Made by a program: the position numbers and the translations under genes. Shown one piece after another: positions 1 through 12,079 of a DNA stretch of 64,000 bases; the first letter of the stretch is position 1, and each line of letters opens with the position of its first letter. This DNA is from Anoplolepis gracilipes (Eukaryota > Arthropoda > Insecta > Hymenoptera > Formicidae), in the NCBI RefSeq assembly GCF_047496725.1, contig NC_132976.1, positions 9,222,001 through 9,286,000 on the forward strand, given 5' to 3'. The notes beneath the pieces are model-generated. The model worked only from the letters and a program-made list of their open reading frames with translations, searched no databases and was not told where the DNA came from.

Positions 1-357
1 TACGACACGAAAGAGCGTTACCTTGTCGGTGACGAATCCGTTACGCGTAGTAAATCCACCGGCGCTCATTCGGATTTATTCACGCGAGCGCAAAAAAAAA
101 AAGAAAAAAAAAAAACTCGGTTCTCAATAATCGACATGATCGAGGAATATGCAGATATTTATTTTATAATAACGCGTTATGCACACATCCTCCGTCACTC
201 GGCTGTATTATGACTGTTAACGTTACGCCTGCGAACACATCGAGACGTTTAATTCGTCGAAACATTATTACGAAATTTACATTGCGAAATATTCAAAGAA
301 TTCCGAATAATCCCAAACAATATTAATTATTCTCAACGTTAATTAATAATCATAAAA

Positions 358-360
<3 letters not shown>

Positions 361-404
<44 letters not shown>
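361..404. repeat. (TA)n microsatellite
   Basis: 22 uninterrupted TA units. Confidence 0.97.
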
Positions 405-407
<3 letters not shown>

Positions 408-1991
408 CATTTCAAAATATTTGTTCAACACACGAGCGATATATAATATATACCTTGTACATAATATATGTCATTATTATTATTATTAGAAAAAAAAATT
501 ATCTCCGATGACATTAAACATAAAAATGTCAAGAATGAAAAAAATCTCAATTAAAAACGTATAAAACAAACTGTAGTATTATAAAATCTCTTCGTAATTA
601 TTATATCGCGTTTGAAAATTTTAACTACATATATACATATAAAGTGTATATTGCAATTTAGGTGCACATTCATCATCCGTGCCGTTAGATCCACAAAAAG
701 GGCCGAGAAATTGCCACTGAAATGTTTAGGAACGTGTATGCGTATATTCACCTTTACGTCCCTCATGCGCGTTCATGGCCATCTTTAACCCATTTGCATT
801 CATAAACGCGCATAATGGACTAGCTGCTATCACGCAAGCATATTGCTGCCCGTCATGTTCCAGTCGAGAGCGTTAAGCTATCAAGGGAAATGGCAAAAAA
901 TGCATATTGTTGAATTCCGCAAGCAAGAAATCCGTATGTGCATTTCATTCACGATCCTTTTTCCACGAATAATTAATCTCCATTTCTAATGTGATACAGA
1001 TATTAACGATATATGTAAAAATATGTAACTACGTAGACTGAAACATTGTTGCAATATGTATAATTGCATAAAACAAATATATATATATATATACTACTCT
1101 GCTCTTTCTCTCGTAAACTTTTAAACTAAAATGCAAGATGTCCCAAATTTCGAACATATTTCCTTTGATAAATTGAGAATTTCATTTTCACTTTAACGTC
1201 ATTTCAAACTTAACATTAAGCATCTCGCAATTTCAAATTAGAATTATTATAATTTTTTTTGCTCGAAACAGATTTTTGTTTTTTTCGTACAAGTGTCTGT
1301 TACATAATCGAGGAGAAAAGTAAACGCGAAACATTATGAAAAACTGTGCAGTTTTCCCAACATGCGTAGGCAAAACGAAATTGAACGGGGGACGAAACGT
1401 TGTGGGGCGGTGAAATGTTGAAACGATAAGGGGCGAATTGCGTGTTGCGTCTTGTGTTGCGAAATTCTCGTTCTCGAAATTACGACGCGGCTCGTTTATA
1501 CTGGCGGCCCCTCGGAGGCTCGAAGGTACCACGAATTGGCAGTCGCAGTCGAGCGAGACGGTACGCTCGTAACAGGGCGTGAAACTACGTGAAGGCACGC
1601 AAAGTGCACGTTCGGAACGGCTTAACAAGCGTGGCAACTTCGGCAATGGACCGCGTCCAAAACACTCGGGCACGGACTATTCGTCTCACTCGTCCTTCTG
1701 GCCGCTCCTATTTTCCCGTGGATTGCGTATCGCAGATACGCAAGAGATGTGGAATTATCGGTTGTCCGAACCAGTCAACAATAGCGATAGCCGGCCTTGT
1801 CATCGTGAAGCCATTATTTTTCTCAAGTCTCTCGATTTCTAAGATTAACCGCACTTTATCGATGGGATATTTTATGTTAAGTTTGCTAGAAGAAAAAGGA
1901 AGAGAAGGAGAAGGAGAAGGAGAAGTAGTTTCCTATCCGACTGTCAAACTACGTCGATTAATGTTCTATCTGGAATAACGAGGTAATCATA

Positions 1992-2364
1992 CAGGGTGTC
2001 CCATGGAAAAGTGTTGAAACTAATCAGCTGTCATTTTTTAATGTCTGCAGTTATAATTAAAATAAAAATTGCGTTGAAGATAGGAAAGCCTGCAGTTTTT
2101 AATAAGTAGAAGTAAAATTTAACAAAATGTTGGTTTATCAGTTTATTTTATTAATAGAAAATATACTAATAATTAATAATCACATAAGCTAATGATAAAT
2201 ATTTTCAAAGTATGCACCACCTGAATTTGAACAAAAATCAATTATTAAAATAGTCGTAAGAAACATAAAAGACGATATGTTAGACAAAGTTTTTATGAGT
2301 TTTCGTAAAAGAATTGATTTAATAACAGCTGATTAGTTTCAACACTTTACCATGGGACACCCTG
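1992..2364. mobile_element. TA-flanked inverted-repeat transposon, internally deleted (MITE-like), 373 bp
   Basis: Terminal inverted repeats of 40 bp (1992-2031 and 2325-2364) match except at one position and begin cagggtgtcccatgg. A TA dinucleotide lies directly outside each end, as expected for the Tc1/mariner/IS630 superfamily. The inside is AT-rich and carries a decayed transposase tail on the plus strand. The near-identical repeats suggest a fairly young insertion. Confidence 0.85.
2205..2361 (+). pseudogene. Decayed C-terminal fragment of a DDE-type transposase
   Basis: In one plus-strand frame the sequence reads VVRNIKDDMLDKVFMSFRKR, then IDLITAD, a TAG stop, and FQHF running into the right inverted repeat. 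The pattern (a basic-hydrophobic helix, RID, then a histidine/phenylalanine tail) resembles the C-terminal end of IS630/Tc1-mariner-related transposases of insects. The N-terminal and catalytic parts are missing, so it cannot be functional. The family assignment is by resemblance only. Confidence 0.5.
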
Positions 2365-3367
2365 TAAAATAACTAAGTAGCTAACGAAATCTTGGGTGCA
2401 CGTAATGATTATAAAATTATATTCAATTTTCAGATAATTAATTGAATATAAAGTAGTAATTAATTTAAATTTAGAATATGTTTAATCACTTTAAATGCAA
2501 GAAGTTGAATTAATTCGTAGAAAAAAATCAATTTATAAATGATAATATTGCCAAAAAATTTTGTAAACTCATCGCACATCTCTTTGCAATCATTAATTTC
2601 CCAATTAAAATAAACTTTTAATATCCTTTAATGACGCAAACCATCACTTACATTTTACAACACGGCGGAGATCGTTAGAAACGCGGTCAAATGACTCTCG
2701 AGAACGATTTCGAGAGTTTGCGGGTAACAATAAATTTAACCCTCGAATGGGGTAATGGCGAGAGGGTACTCCCCTTGCGAACAAACCTATCGTCGGGCCG
2801 GTTTCCTGGATGTACCAACCAAATGTACTTTCGGACCGGGTAAAGGGTAAAGTAAAGGCGTACGCATATATCCTGTTATTTACGACTTACGTACAGTCCC
2901 AGACCGACATAGAAGAATTCTCTCGCGGGGCGAAAGGAATCTGAAATATTTACGCCATTATATCTGGCCCGACAGATAAAGACGTTTGCTCGCGAAACAC
3001 TTGCGCGACATCAGCAAACAACGCTGCTCGTTGCATACACGCATAAGAATCTCGTTGGTGCTCATCACGGTTACGGGTCCTTATTTTCCAGGGGGTCGCG
3101 AGACACCATACTATGTTGAAGCGTTAGCGAAGGTAATAAAGATAACTGGCGGACTTTAACAGCCGCGCGAAAGTTTCTCTCCTTCCATCCTTGGATATGC
3201 ATATCGCGATACAATGCGACACTAAAATACATTAGGCGCTCTTTCCCCCTCCCACTTTCCACCGCCTCCCCCCGCGGTCACCGTTACATTGTATACGACC
3301 GTTAATTAATTGCACATAATTAGTTTGCGCTAATCAATAGACGATTTTTAATTCAAATAAAGGCCCG

Positions 3368-3389
3368 CGGGTGTACAAACGTACACCCG
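3368..3389. other. Short hairpin, 9-bp arms
   Basis: The arm cgggtgtac, loop aaac and reverse complement gtacacccg form a compact inverted repeat. No terminator or regulatory role is claimed. Confidence 0.6.
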
Positions 3390-5294
3390 TGTATTATCCG
3401 CGTCCAATATATGTATATATGTAGATTTGCACGATGAAACGTAACATTTCGAAATCAAAGTGGAGCACGCGTCCTATGAATGAAGTAGCGAGAATGGATG
3501 ATTATTGTTTAGCAAGTTATATGGAAATAGAGGAAATTACAACACTACAGGCGAAATTAAATTGTCGCTGGTGTATATGGAAGAGTTTACCAGAGCTTTT
3601 AAGGATTTCTCGACAAATTTAGAGGCAACAATATAAAGATAATGATTTTAATCTTAATATTACTTTCAGAAAACACTGTTAGGTTGTTATTTCGAAGAAA
3701 CAGAAATCGAAGATTGTGGAGAATCGATTGACCATAGATGCTTGGTGCTTCACGGTGCCGCACATATTTCTCATCGGGATCTAGGAACCAGGTTAGTGAG
3801 TACGGTCCCCGGGTCATAGAAATAGGATCAGGTCGAATGGGTGCTCTTAGTGATTACATTTGCAAGTCAAACGAGGCAGTCGACAAGATGGTGGAAATAT
3901 ATATATATATACATACGTATATTCACACAATGTGTATGTGCACATGTATATAAAATAATGGATGGAGGTAAGGATCCCCGTGCGCGCGATCGAGAACCGC
4001 CGGAGCAAGGGAGAAATCTCGATGGAGTTTATTTGATTCGAAAAGTGCCCAAACGGTGAGGAGGTAGAGAGCGTTGCGAAAAAAAATGGAGAGATCGATG
4101 GTTAGGAACGGCGGATCGTCATTTTCCGTGAGAAGGGTGTAATGGAGTATGGAAAAACGGAGGCAGCCGTTGAAGAGAATGTGTCGTTGCCCTCCAGATT
4201 CACGAGAAAAGAGGAAACAGGAAGGAGAAAGGAATGACGAGATGAGTGGATAGAGATAAAGAGAGGTATCGGAGAGAAAGAGAAGGGAACGAAAAGAAAC
4301 AAGCGGAGACACGAAGAGAAAAAGAGGCAGAACTGGAACGGCTCGGCAGGTTTATCCCGGACCAGCTTCATTTTCAGCCCTTGTCTGAATATAAAAGACA
4401 ATTTAATTATAGGGGGGATTTTCAAAGGTGCGTTTTCTCGCTCGTCTCTCTGTCCCTCTCTTTTTCCTTTCTTCATTTTCTAACGTCTCTGTCTGCTCCT
4501 CCATTTCTTTCTGATGTCGACGACACGAAAGCCTTAGAAGCGACACAAGAAAACTCGCTACGAACCTTGTATCTGCAAACATATACATGGACATCGTTAG
4601 ACGATATAAGCTGATGATGTAGGATTTATGTGAGGTATACAAGTGACGTTAAAACACGAAAAGATTGAGTGAATTATAGACGAATTATAGACGAATCTAA
4701 TCTGAGAGGAAGTGAGCTGCTACGCACAACCGGGTTCTTGTAAATTAAATATAAAGGTAAATCGAGATAAGTAGCTGAAATAAAATGGCACCATGTTCGT
4801 CCGGTATAAAAGCGTGTGTAATCCTACGTCTTATTAGAACGCAAGAGCGCCTGGCGAAAAGCACCCTTGGATGCCGGACTTAAATAAAACGCCCTTCAAC
4901 TGTCGCGCACGACCCATCTTTGTGCACGATACATGTAACACGCTTTGCTAAACCTTTGTTAAACCTTTTGAAATAACGTATTACAGTATCCACGTGTCCT
5001 CAGTAACGTGAATAATTGTCGCTCGCCGACCTCGCGTCGGAAATATTTCACTCTTTGTGAAACGGCTTTCGCTTTAATGCATTTAAACGCGTTTTTTATT
5101 AAATTGAAGTCTGACTACGCAATTATTACAGCTAACGTTCTGAACACGTACTCCGAAACGATTTTTTGACAAATTTGAAATTGACTTTTGCCGAGGTATA
5201 ACCTATCCCAAATTTACCGAAGAGTGAAACTTTATCTATGAAATTATTATCTCATGGTTTCAGGAAATACCTTGTATATGGAAATAATATAGAG

Positions 5295-5316
5295 ATTCGT
5301 AACAATTGTTACGAAT
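5295..5316. other. 22-bp perfect palindrome
   Basis: The string attcgtaacaa is followed at once by its reverse complement ttgttacgaat with no spacer. It could be a site for a dimeric DNA-binding protein, but no factor is recognised. Confidence 0.75.
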
Positions 5317-5946
5317 GTATATGTAAACGAGTTGGCTTGCGCTACCAAAGATACACTGTAATTACACATGACAAAGAGAGTAACACACTTTATTAAAAAT
5401 ACATGTGCGTAACGTTGCCTTTCTACTACGTTCTTTGTGATATGTCACTTGACAACAGCGACCAGAATTAATTAAAAATAGCACGTTTTGATATACTTCC
5501 CTTTTAATGAAGAATACATTCGTGTGGTACAGCGTGCACAGCGTTGAAAATCAATGACGCGATGCATACGCGAAATGAGTTTTCGTAATGTGTAATCAAG
5601 CTAGCGGTATACGAATCACACAATTTCGCGAAAGCTAATTAATTTCACATAATGTAATCTTTAGCGTAGTTAATGGCATATGCATTCATCGAAGAATATT
5701 TCAATATATTGATTCGAAGTGGTTACAATTACATATATCATTTATTAATAAAGACAATTATCGCGATTCCAATGTAGAAATTATTACTATGATACTATAT
5801 GTGTAATCATCTGATTTTGTAGATTTAAGTATTTGCTACAGAAGATCATATCAGAAGTGTAAATATTTCTAGCAGAAACAAAGGACATCCGGTGCCGGTG
5901 TTGAATTAATATCCTGTTTCGCAGTAAAACAGAAATAAAACGAGAA

Positions 5947-5968
5947 GCAAACAAACAAACAAACAAAC
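5947..5968. repeat. (AAAC)n microsatellite
   Basis: About five AAAC units in tandem. Confidence 0.9.
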
Positions 5969-6426
5969 GCACAGATAGGACACGAAATATAATTTTACAC
6001 AAGTTACGATAAAGTGTAGACTTAATAGGAAACTGAGTCTCGAATCGGCCGGGTGTTTTAGGATACCGCGAAAATACCACGGTGTCGGTCGCTCATGATC
6101 ATGGCTATTTAAATGGACATAATCAACTTTCGTAAATGCAATTAATTTCAGCTGCGGGCATGCATAAAACCAAGCGACCACCGTTGCCTCCGGCGTAATC
6201 CGGATTGTAATAATTTTCGAATATTTCGCGATTTGCAAACATTATATGGTGAAACCAGAGGATTTGCACAGCAATTGATAAAATCTCAATTTCGGACATC
6301 CATTTCCAGAATAAACGACGGAAAAATTATATTTAAAAAAATACATATCAAATGTATATATAAATATATACTGTATTTCTGTTTTTAAAATATATAATCC
6401 TCTATATTCTATATTATATATATATA

Positions 6427-6762
6427 CAGGGTATTTGACAACAGGAAATCAAGAATAATATTACTTTGGCGGCTTCGTTTTTTAATTATAAATATTTGAA
6501 AGTTCATGTAAAAGGTATCCAAAACAATTCACTATATACTTTTGCGTCATGGAGTATTTTAAAAGCGATTCAATCGATATAGCCTACGCACGCCAAAAAT
6601 TTTGCGGATTATCATGCTTCTGGCACCTTTCACGTAAATTTTTAAATATTTATAACTAAAAAGCAAAGCCTTTATCACAATTTTATTATTCTTGATTTTC
6701 ACCGTATTTTATGATGTAGAATCACTTTTTAAATTTTGTCCCACCTGTTGTCGAACACCCTG
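6427..6762. mobile_element. TA-flanked long inverted-repeat (foldback) MITE, 336 bp
   Basis: The ends read cagggtatttgacaacagg and, on the other strand, cagggtgttcgacaacagg (two differences), each bordered by TA. Inside, the left segment from about 6447 (aaatcaagaataat) pairs with the right segment around 6660-6705, with an extra stretch of about 45 bp near the right end. The element can therefore fold back over much of its length. It has no coding capacity. Repeats of this general form are, from memory, abundant in ants and other Hymenoptera. Confidence 0.8.
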
Positions 6763-6845
6763 TATATATATCTTATATAATTTTCCATTACATATACATA
6801 TGTGTATGTGTGTGTGTATATACTTAATAATAAGTACACATACCG

Positions 6846-7247
6846 GAAAAAAGAATATTCTTATTTTGACAATATCTTTAGTTTCAAAATGTAAATTTTG
6901 CAATGAGATTATATTGCGTTAAACAAAGAAAATTCGCTCGAATGAAGACATTTTATACAGTTTAACCAAGAAAAATATATTCTTGTTATTTAAGAATAAT
7001 TTTCTTGAATGGAGAGGAAAAACTGTTGGATAGAAGATAATACACGTTCACACACACACATACAAATCGAAGATTATAATTTTCTTAGAGTTAAAATAAT
7101 TATTTTATTCTTGAAATGAGAATTACGGTATTGAAATAAGATTATAATATTATTGTTGAAATTTAAGATTTTTTAATTCTTCTAACAATAAGAAGACAAA
7201 TTGTTGCGTATGTATGAAAGGTTTGATTTGACACTCACTTTTTTTCT
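6846..7247 (+). repeat. Dispersed repeat, copy 1 (about 400 bp)
   Basis: It starts gaaaaaagaatattcttatt and ends near gatttgacactcacttttttt. It aligns along its whole length, by eye, with 41131-41540 in the same orientation. Small indels include a short CA run near 7050 that is absent from the other copy. There is no evident reading frame or long terminal repeat. It lies 83 bp right of the foldback MITE. Confidence 0.85.
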
Positions 7248-7634
7248 ATGAATATATCATGAAAGTTATATCGCGCAGAAACGGATACGATCTCTTCAAT
7301 ACCTTTGAGAGATTCCGAGCTCTTTTTTTTTTTCTATTCGCCTATGATTGCAGTAATTGGTGGGTAACCAGCGTCAGATCGTCTTGAATTGCATTACGGT
7401 GTATCGCCCTGTACCTTGACGTATCAAATGAAAACGGTCGACAATAAATTTAGTTGTCGCGCGATCGTTAATGCTGCTTTCTCGCCGAGCATCTCATTAG
7501 CAGAAAAGCCATGGAAGCGCTATCTTCATAGTCGGCCGCTCTCCGTTTCTATCACATAAACCATTGCCCTTACGTCTTTCGAGAGCTTGCATGGTTGCGC
7601 ACATGATTCCGACATTAATATAGATCAGTGTTCC

Positions 7635-7656
7635 TTTCTCTTCTCTCTCCCCCCTC

Positions 7657-7687
<31 letters not shown>

Positions 7688-7690
7688 CTT
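7635..7690. repeat. TC-rich tract
   Basis: Imperfect CT/TCTT repeats with a short C run. Confidence 0.9.
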
Positions 7691-8519
7691 ACTTTTGCGG
7701 TCATAATTAAATTCCGCATCTATGAGCATCTAGCAAAGTGGCTGCTGAGTAAACATGTGGGAATAATCTCTCTGTAATTTTAATACACGCGATGGTTAAT
7801 TATAAAATATTTTACAAGCATCGCAAAGCACGGATTACTGTTTTATTGCGACTGCTTTTCCGTAATATTACAATTGAATTAGCAAATGATTTAAATTTCA
7901 TTACATCTCATATTTGTAGTCTTATATTTGTACGAACTCGTTATTAATTTCTTGCAAAATCACTTGTCCAGTGTGCGACAACTTATTCCAAATACATAAT
8001 ATATACATAATGTGTAATATATGCGTATCGATAAGTAGATCGATACACTTTAGATGGATAATCGCCTGTTTGAAACTTGAATGGACTAGAACGACGATGT
8101 TTTCCTTTCTCTCTCATTCTCCCTCTCGAATAACTTATTGCGGAGCATGTGGGAATAATTTATTGACTTGCGGGCCGCGTGTCGGGAACAATACGCGGTC
8201 CGCGCCATCAAAGACGGGTGGTGCATGCGGGTGGCCATGTAATCCGCAATTTTATCCAGCGCTTTAGCCGCGACCCGAGGTTAACAAAGACGACAACAAG
8301 CGCGAGCGTGCGAGGTATGTAATGTAAGCGCGACGGATCTCGCGCGTTGCTATTCTTCCGCGTCTGATAGATGCTCTGTGGCGGAATCAAAGCCTTCTCG
8401 CGCGAGCCCTTTATTCATGACCGCCGCTATTTTAGTCCTCCTGCTCTCCGCGTGGCTCTCGCGCCCATCTCGGAAACCGGATGTTACCGCTCGCGGGTAA
8501 GAGGACGTCGCCATTTATA

Positions 8520-8554
8520 CGAGATTTCGCCTGGAAAATCCAGGCGAAATCTCG
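8520..8554. other. Perfect hairpin, 16-bp stem, 3-nt loop
   Basis: The arm cgagatttcgcctgga (8520-8535) is followed by aaa and its exact reverse complement (8539-8554). It lies in a CpG-rich patch (about 8130-8720) and has no transposon-like flanks. Function is unknown; a very short loop makes a canonical miRNA precursor unlikely. Confidence 0.8.
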
Positions 8555-11010
8555 AGCTTTAAATGCCGACGCCAGGCCTCGCAGGATATCCGGGAACTGA
8601 CCTGTGTTTTCCAGCCATAGTGTGCGCGTTATCGGCGAAACAATGGGTATTATTAAATATTCGGCATAGTATGTCGAGAACGAGGGCGCGGGAAATATTA
8701 AAGGATAGGTAAGAGAGAAACGGAACGAAGTGAAATGGGAGAGAGAGAGCAATGTCATTTACATATAAATTGCCCGCCTAAAATCATACTCACATTTAAT
8801 TTTCCGCTACCAGGTCGCTCTTGGCGAGCTACCTCTACCTTTACCGTTTAAATTGGCGTAACATATCTGTCCGTCCTGATCGCGCTTAAATCACGGTGGT
8901 TTATGCCGTGGCTAAATGACCGAGCGCAAGCGTTTAACTATTCAAATGAAAATTCGCGCGAACGTATGCGAAAACTCGCGGCGGTGAGCAGAATCAAGGG
9001 AAACGAGGAATGTGTTTTTGCGATGGGGCGAAGAAGGATCATGAGAGAGGAAGGGAGAGACCAAGTTCATTTCGTTTCAAGACTAATCCCTCTTGTGATT
9101 ACAATGGAAGCATCACATCTGAGATTTTCTTGCAATAATAATAGTAGTAATATATATCATTTAATACATTTAGAACATCACTATTAATCTATGAATACTT
9201 ATGGATAATTGGGAAAATTTTCAATGGAAAGTAATAATTCATGAGATGACTCGATTATTCATATGTAGAATAATTTTGTTGCTTCAAATTATATATTTAT
9301 TATTACTATAACATCGCATACAATTAATTTATTCAAAAGAGAGAAAAGATAGATTATAGGTTAATTTATTCGATAAATAGTTAATACTAAAAGTTTTCCA
9401 ACATTTTCAATTACCCTTTACTTGATCTGTAAATACATACATTTTATACATGTTACATACACACGTATATGGTATAAGTGGAAAGTAAAAAAATAATAAG
9501 AAAGATAAACGCGCGATTCAAATGTTAAAATGCAAAGCCGTCCTTTTCAGTAGCATTACATCGTCCTGCGATGTTATTTACACGATGAACGATTAAATGT
9601 CCTCGCAAACATACCCTACGTCCGAGTTCGTGCAAACCCGAGAGCCGACAATGCGAGAAAATTCGAAAAAAAAGTCGAACGGAGATCTTTCTAGCCCCCA
9701 GTGAATTATTATTCATATTCGAGAATCTCCGGGAAAGCCCGTGATGTAAATTCAACAAAGTAAAAGATACCCACACCGAAGTGACTCTGTTATTACGTTG
9801 TTGGAAACTTCTTTTTGCTCTTTTATACTGCGTGCCGCTCTGAATAGAAGATACATTTCAATCGAAATATTAATTCATATGTATAAAAGTCTCGGCAGAA
9901 AAAACTAGCATACTCAGATATTATAAATATCATTTATTATATTATAATTAGCCTTGCAATTTTGTGTCTTCGCTCTTTTTTTATTATTAATGTTGTTATA
10001 TAGAATGGATGTTTTCATAATTCTTTGGGAATTTAATAAGTTTTTACCAAGAATCATAGTACGTTGCAATATTAAATATTTTGGAAATACAATATATATA
10101 TATATATTGTTGCTTTAATTATTAATTTTATTAGAAAGTTTTTAGCAAGCAGATATATCAGCTTCCAAATTCTTGCTAAATTTGTAGCTGTTCATTTTTA
10201 AAATAGAATGTCATACACATATATAGACTTAAAGAATATTTCATATCAGTTTCTTTCATAAAATATGCAATCTTCTTTAAATAACGCAACACAGATTGGT
10301 TTTTGACATATAAGATATCATGTTATTTAAAAGTAGATGAATTAGATATTTTATCGGCAAACTTATACTACAGGATTCAAATCTTAAAATTGCGCAAAAA
10401 TTTTCTCACGTATTTACGCAGTAATATGTGAGAAAATAGTCATCTTAATCTATACCTGTAATAAACCACACAGAAAGATGCGTTGCATGACAACAAAGTC
10501 TACGCTCTTTACGTGCACATGAAAATTGCAGCAAAGCCTCTGAGTTTGCTTGTATATTTCATATTTTATGATGTGTACACAGGGGGCTATATATACGATA
10601 GACGGCAAATAAGATGGAAAGGCAAAACAGAGACCGAGATGGAGAAAAAAAAAAAAAAGAGAAAGTTGATCGTATGTTAGGATTAACGTTATCAGTTAAA
10701 AACATTGGCGATAATAATGATGATTACGTAACAGATTGATAAAAAGTAAAAAAAACAAAATTATATTTTAAAAAATTTATAAGATACAATGATTAATGAT
10801 AATTGTTATTTGTCAAATAATTCTATTTTAATGCATTATATCGAACAATATTTTCTTAAAATATGTCAAGATCTTTAGTTAATATTGCGCAATTAGTATG
10901 GAATATAAAGACTCAGTGTTGGTTAGAACAAGTGTTAAATGTATCCATATGAGGATGCGCATGGAATGAACAAATAGATGAAACAAACGTAAAGAGAAGA
11001 AGAGAGAAAT

Positions 11011-11013
<3 letters not shown>

Positions 11014-11051
<38 letters not shown>
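11014..11051. repeat. (GA)n microsatellite
   Basis: Uninterrupted GA repeat followed by A-rich purine sequence. Confidence 0.95.
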
Positions 11052-11056
<5 letters not shown>

Positions 11057-11388
11057 AAAAAGAGGTACTTCCTGTGGCATCAAAGGCGAATGCACCGTAT
11101 CGCGCATTAGCATCGAACGTTTACGTAAGACATGCATGTCAAGATGTGCATCAATAGATTGCTACTGCGTGGCAGTCGCGTGGCCGCGTCCTCGATTTCT
11201 TTTTTTATGATCTTTGCTATCCAGACACATCGTCAGGAACTGACTTTTTAGTCGTTGTATACCGATGCACGGCACTACGCGTCAGCCTCGTTAAATGACA
11301 AACGAGCAACGCGTACGGAATATATTAATGGCTCGCGCTACTTTTAGGTACGAATTACGACCGCGCCGTAATCGCAGCTTTTATTGTA

Positions 11389-11407
11389 TGTGTGTGTGTG
11401 TGTGTGT
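11389..11407. repeat. (TG)n microsatellite
   Basis: About nine TG units ending in tata. Confidence 0.93.
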
Positions 11408-12030
11408 ATACGTTGGTTGTAAATATTACCAGTGGCTAGTACATAACAAACTTCATCCCTACCGCTCTTATAAACGAGCGACGGCGCAAGACCTTATATA
11501 TATATATATATATACGCGTTGTACTTAATATCCTCGCGCTTTTCAGGTAAGACCTAAACTACGCGGCAAAAGCGACGCCTCGTATTTCACTCGTAGCGAT
11601 TCGTGAATAGTGAACGAGCTTATTTAAACGTTAATCGTGCTAGAGTCACGCAGCTTTATCACACAATCGACCTGAATATTATCCCATCCGTGTTTATCGG
11701 TGATGCGGCGTTAACGACGTTCAGTCATCTCATTTGCGATTTACGACAGGGAGAGGGCGAATATTTAAAAATGAATGCGCGACGTTGACGTAATATACGT
11801 GGCGAGTTGACAATGCATACATGCTGACATCGTCAGCTGACAACGTCCTCGCGAACGTTCCGCCCGCGCTAAATAAAACTCACTCGCTCAACTCGAGTGC
11901 ACTGGCGATAAAAACAACACCCGGGAGAATATTAATCATGTTGATCACGTTTGTCACCGGTATCACGTCGCGGCTCATTGTATATTCGGACAGGTCTGCC
12001 GTGTCTCGAGTTATACGTACTCGATGTACC

Positions 12031-12041
12031 ACGAGGACGAG

Positions 12042-12073
<32 letters not shown>

Positions 12074-12079
12074 CGACGC
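12031..12079. repeat. (ACG)n trinucleotide repeat
   Basis: An ACG run with interruptions at both ends (gagg, gcc). It is multiple-of-three and in an open plus-strand frame, where it would read as polythreonine, but that frame shows no known protein. Confidence 0.93.

Noticed and set aside
1233..1673. A 146-codon minus-strand open frame in a CG-richer patch
   Set aside because: Low-complexity basic sequence without a known fold, and overlapped by open frames on the other strand. Composition explains it.
8432..8758. A 108-codon minus-strand open frame across the perfect hairpin
   Set aside because: No family resemblance. The frame runs straight through the hairpin, which would be unusual for a real exon.
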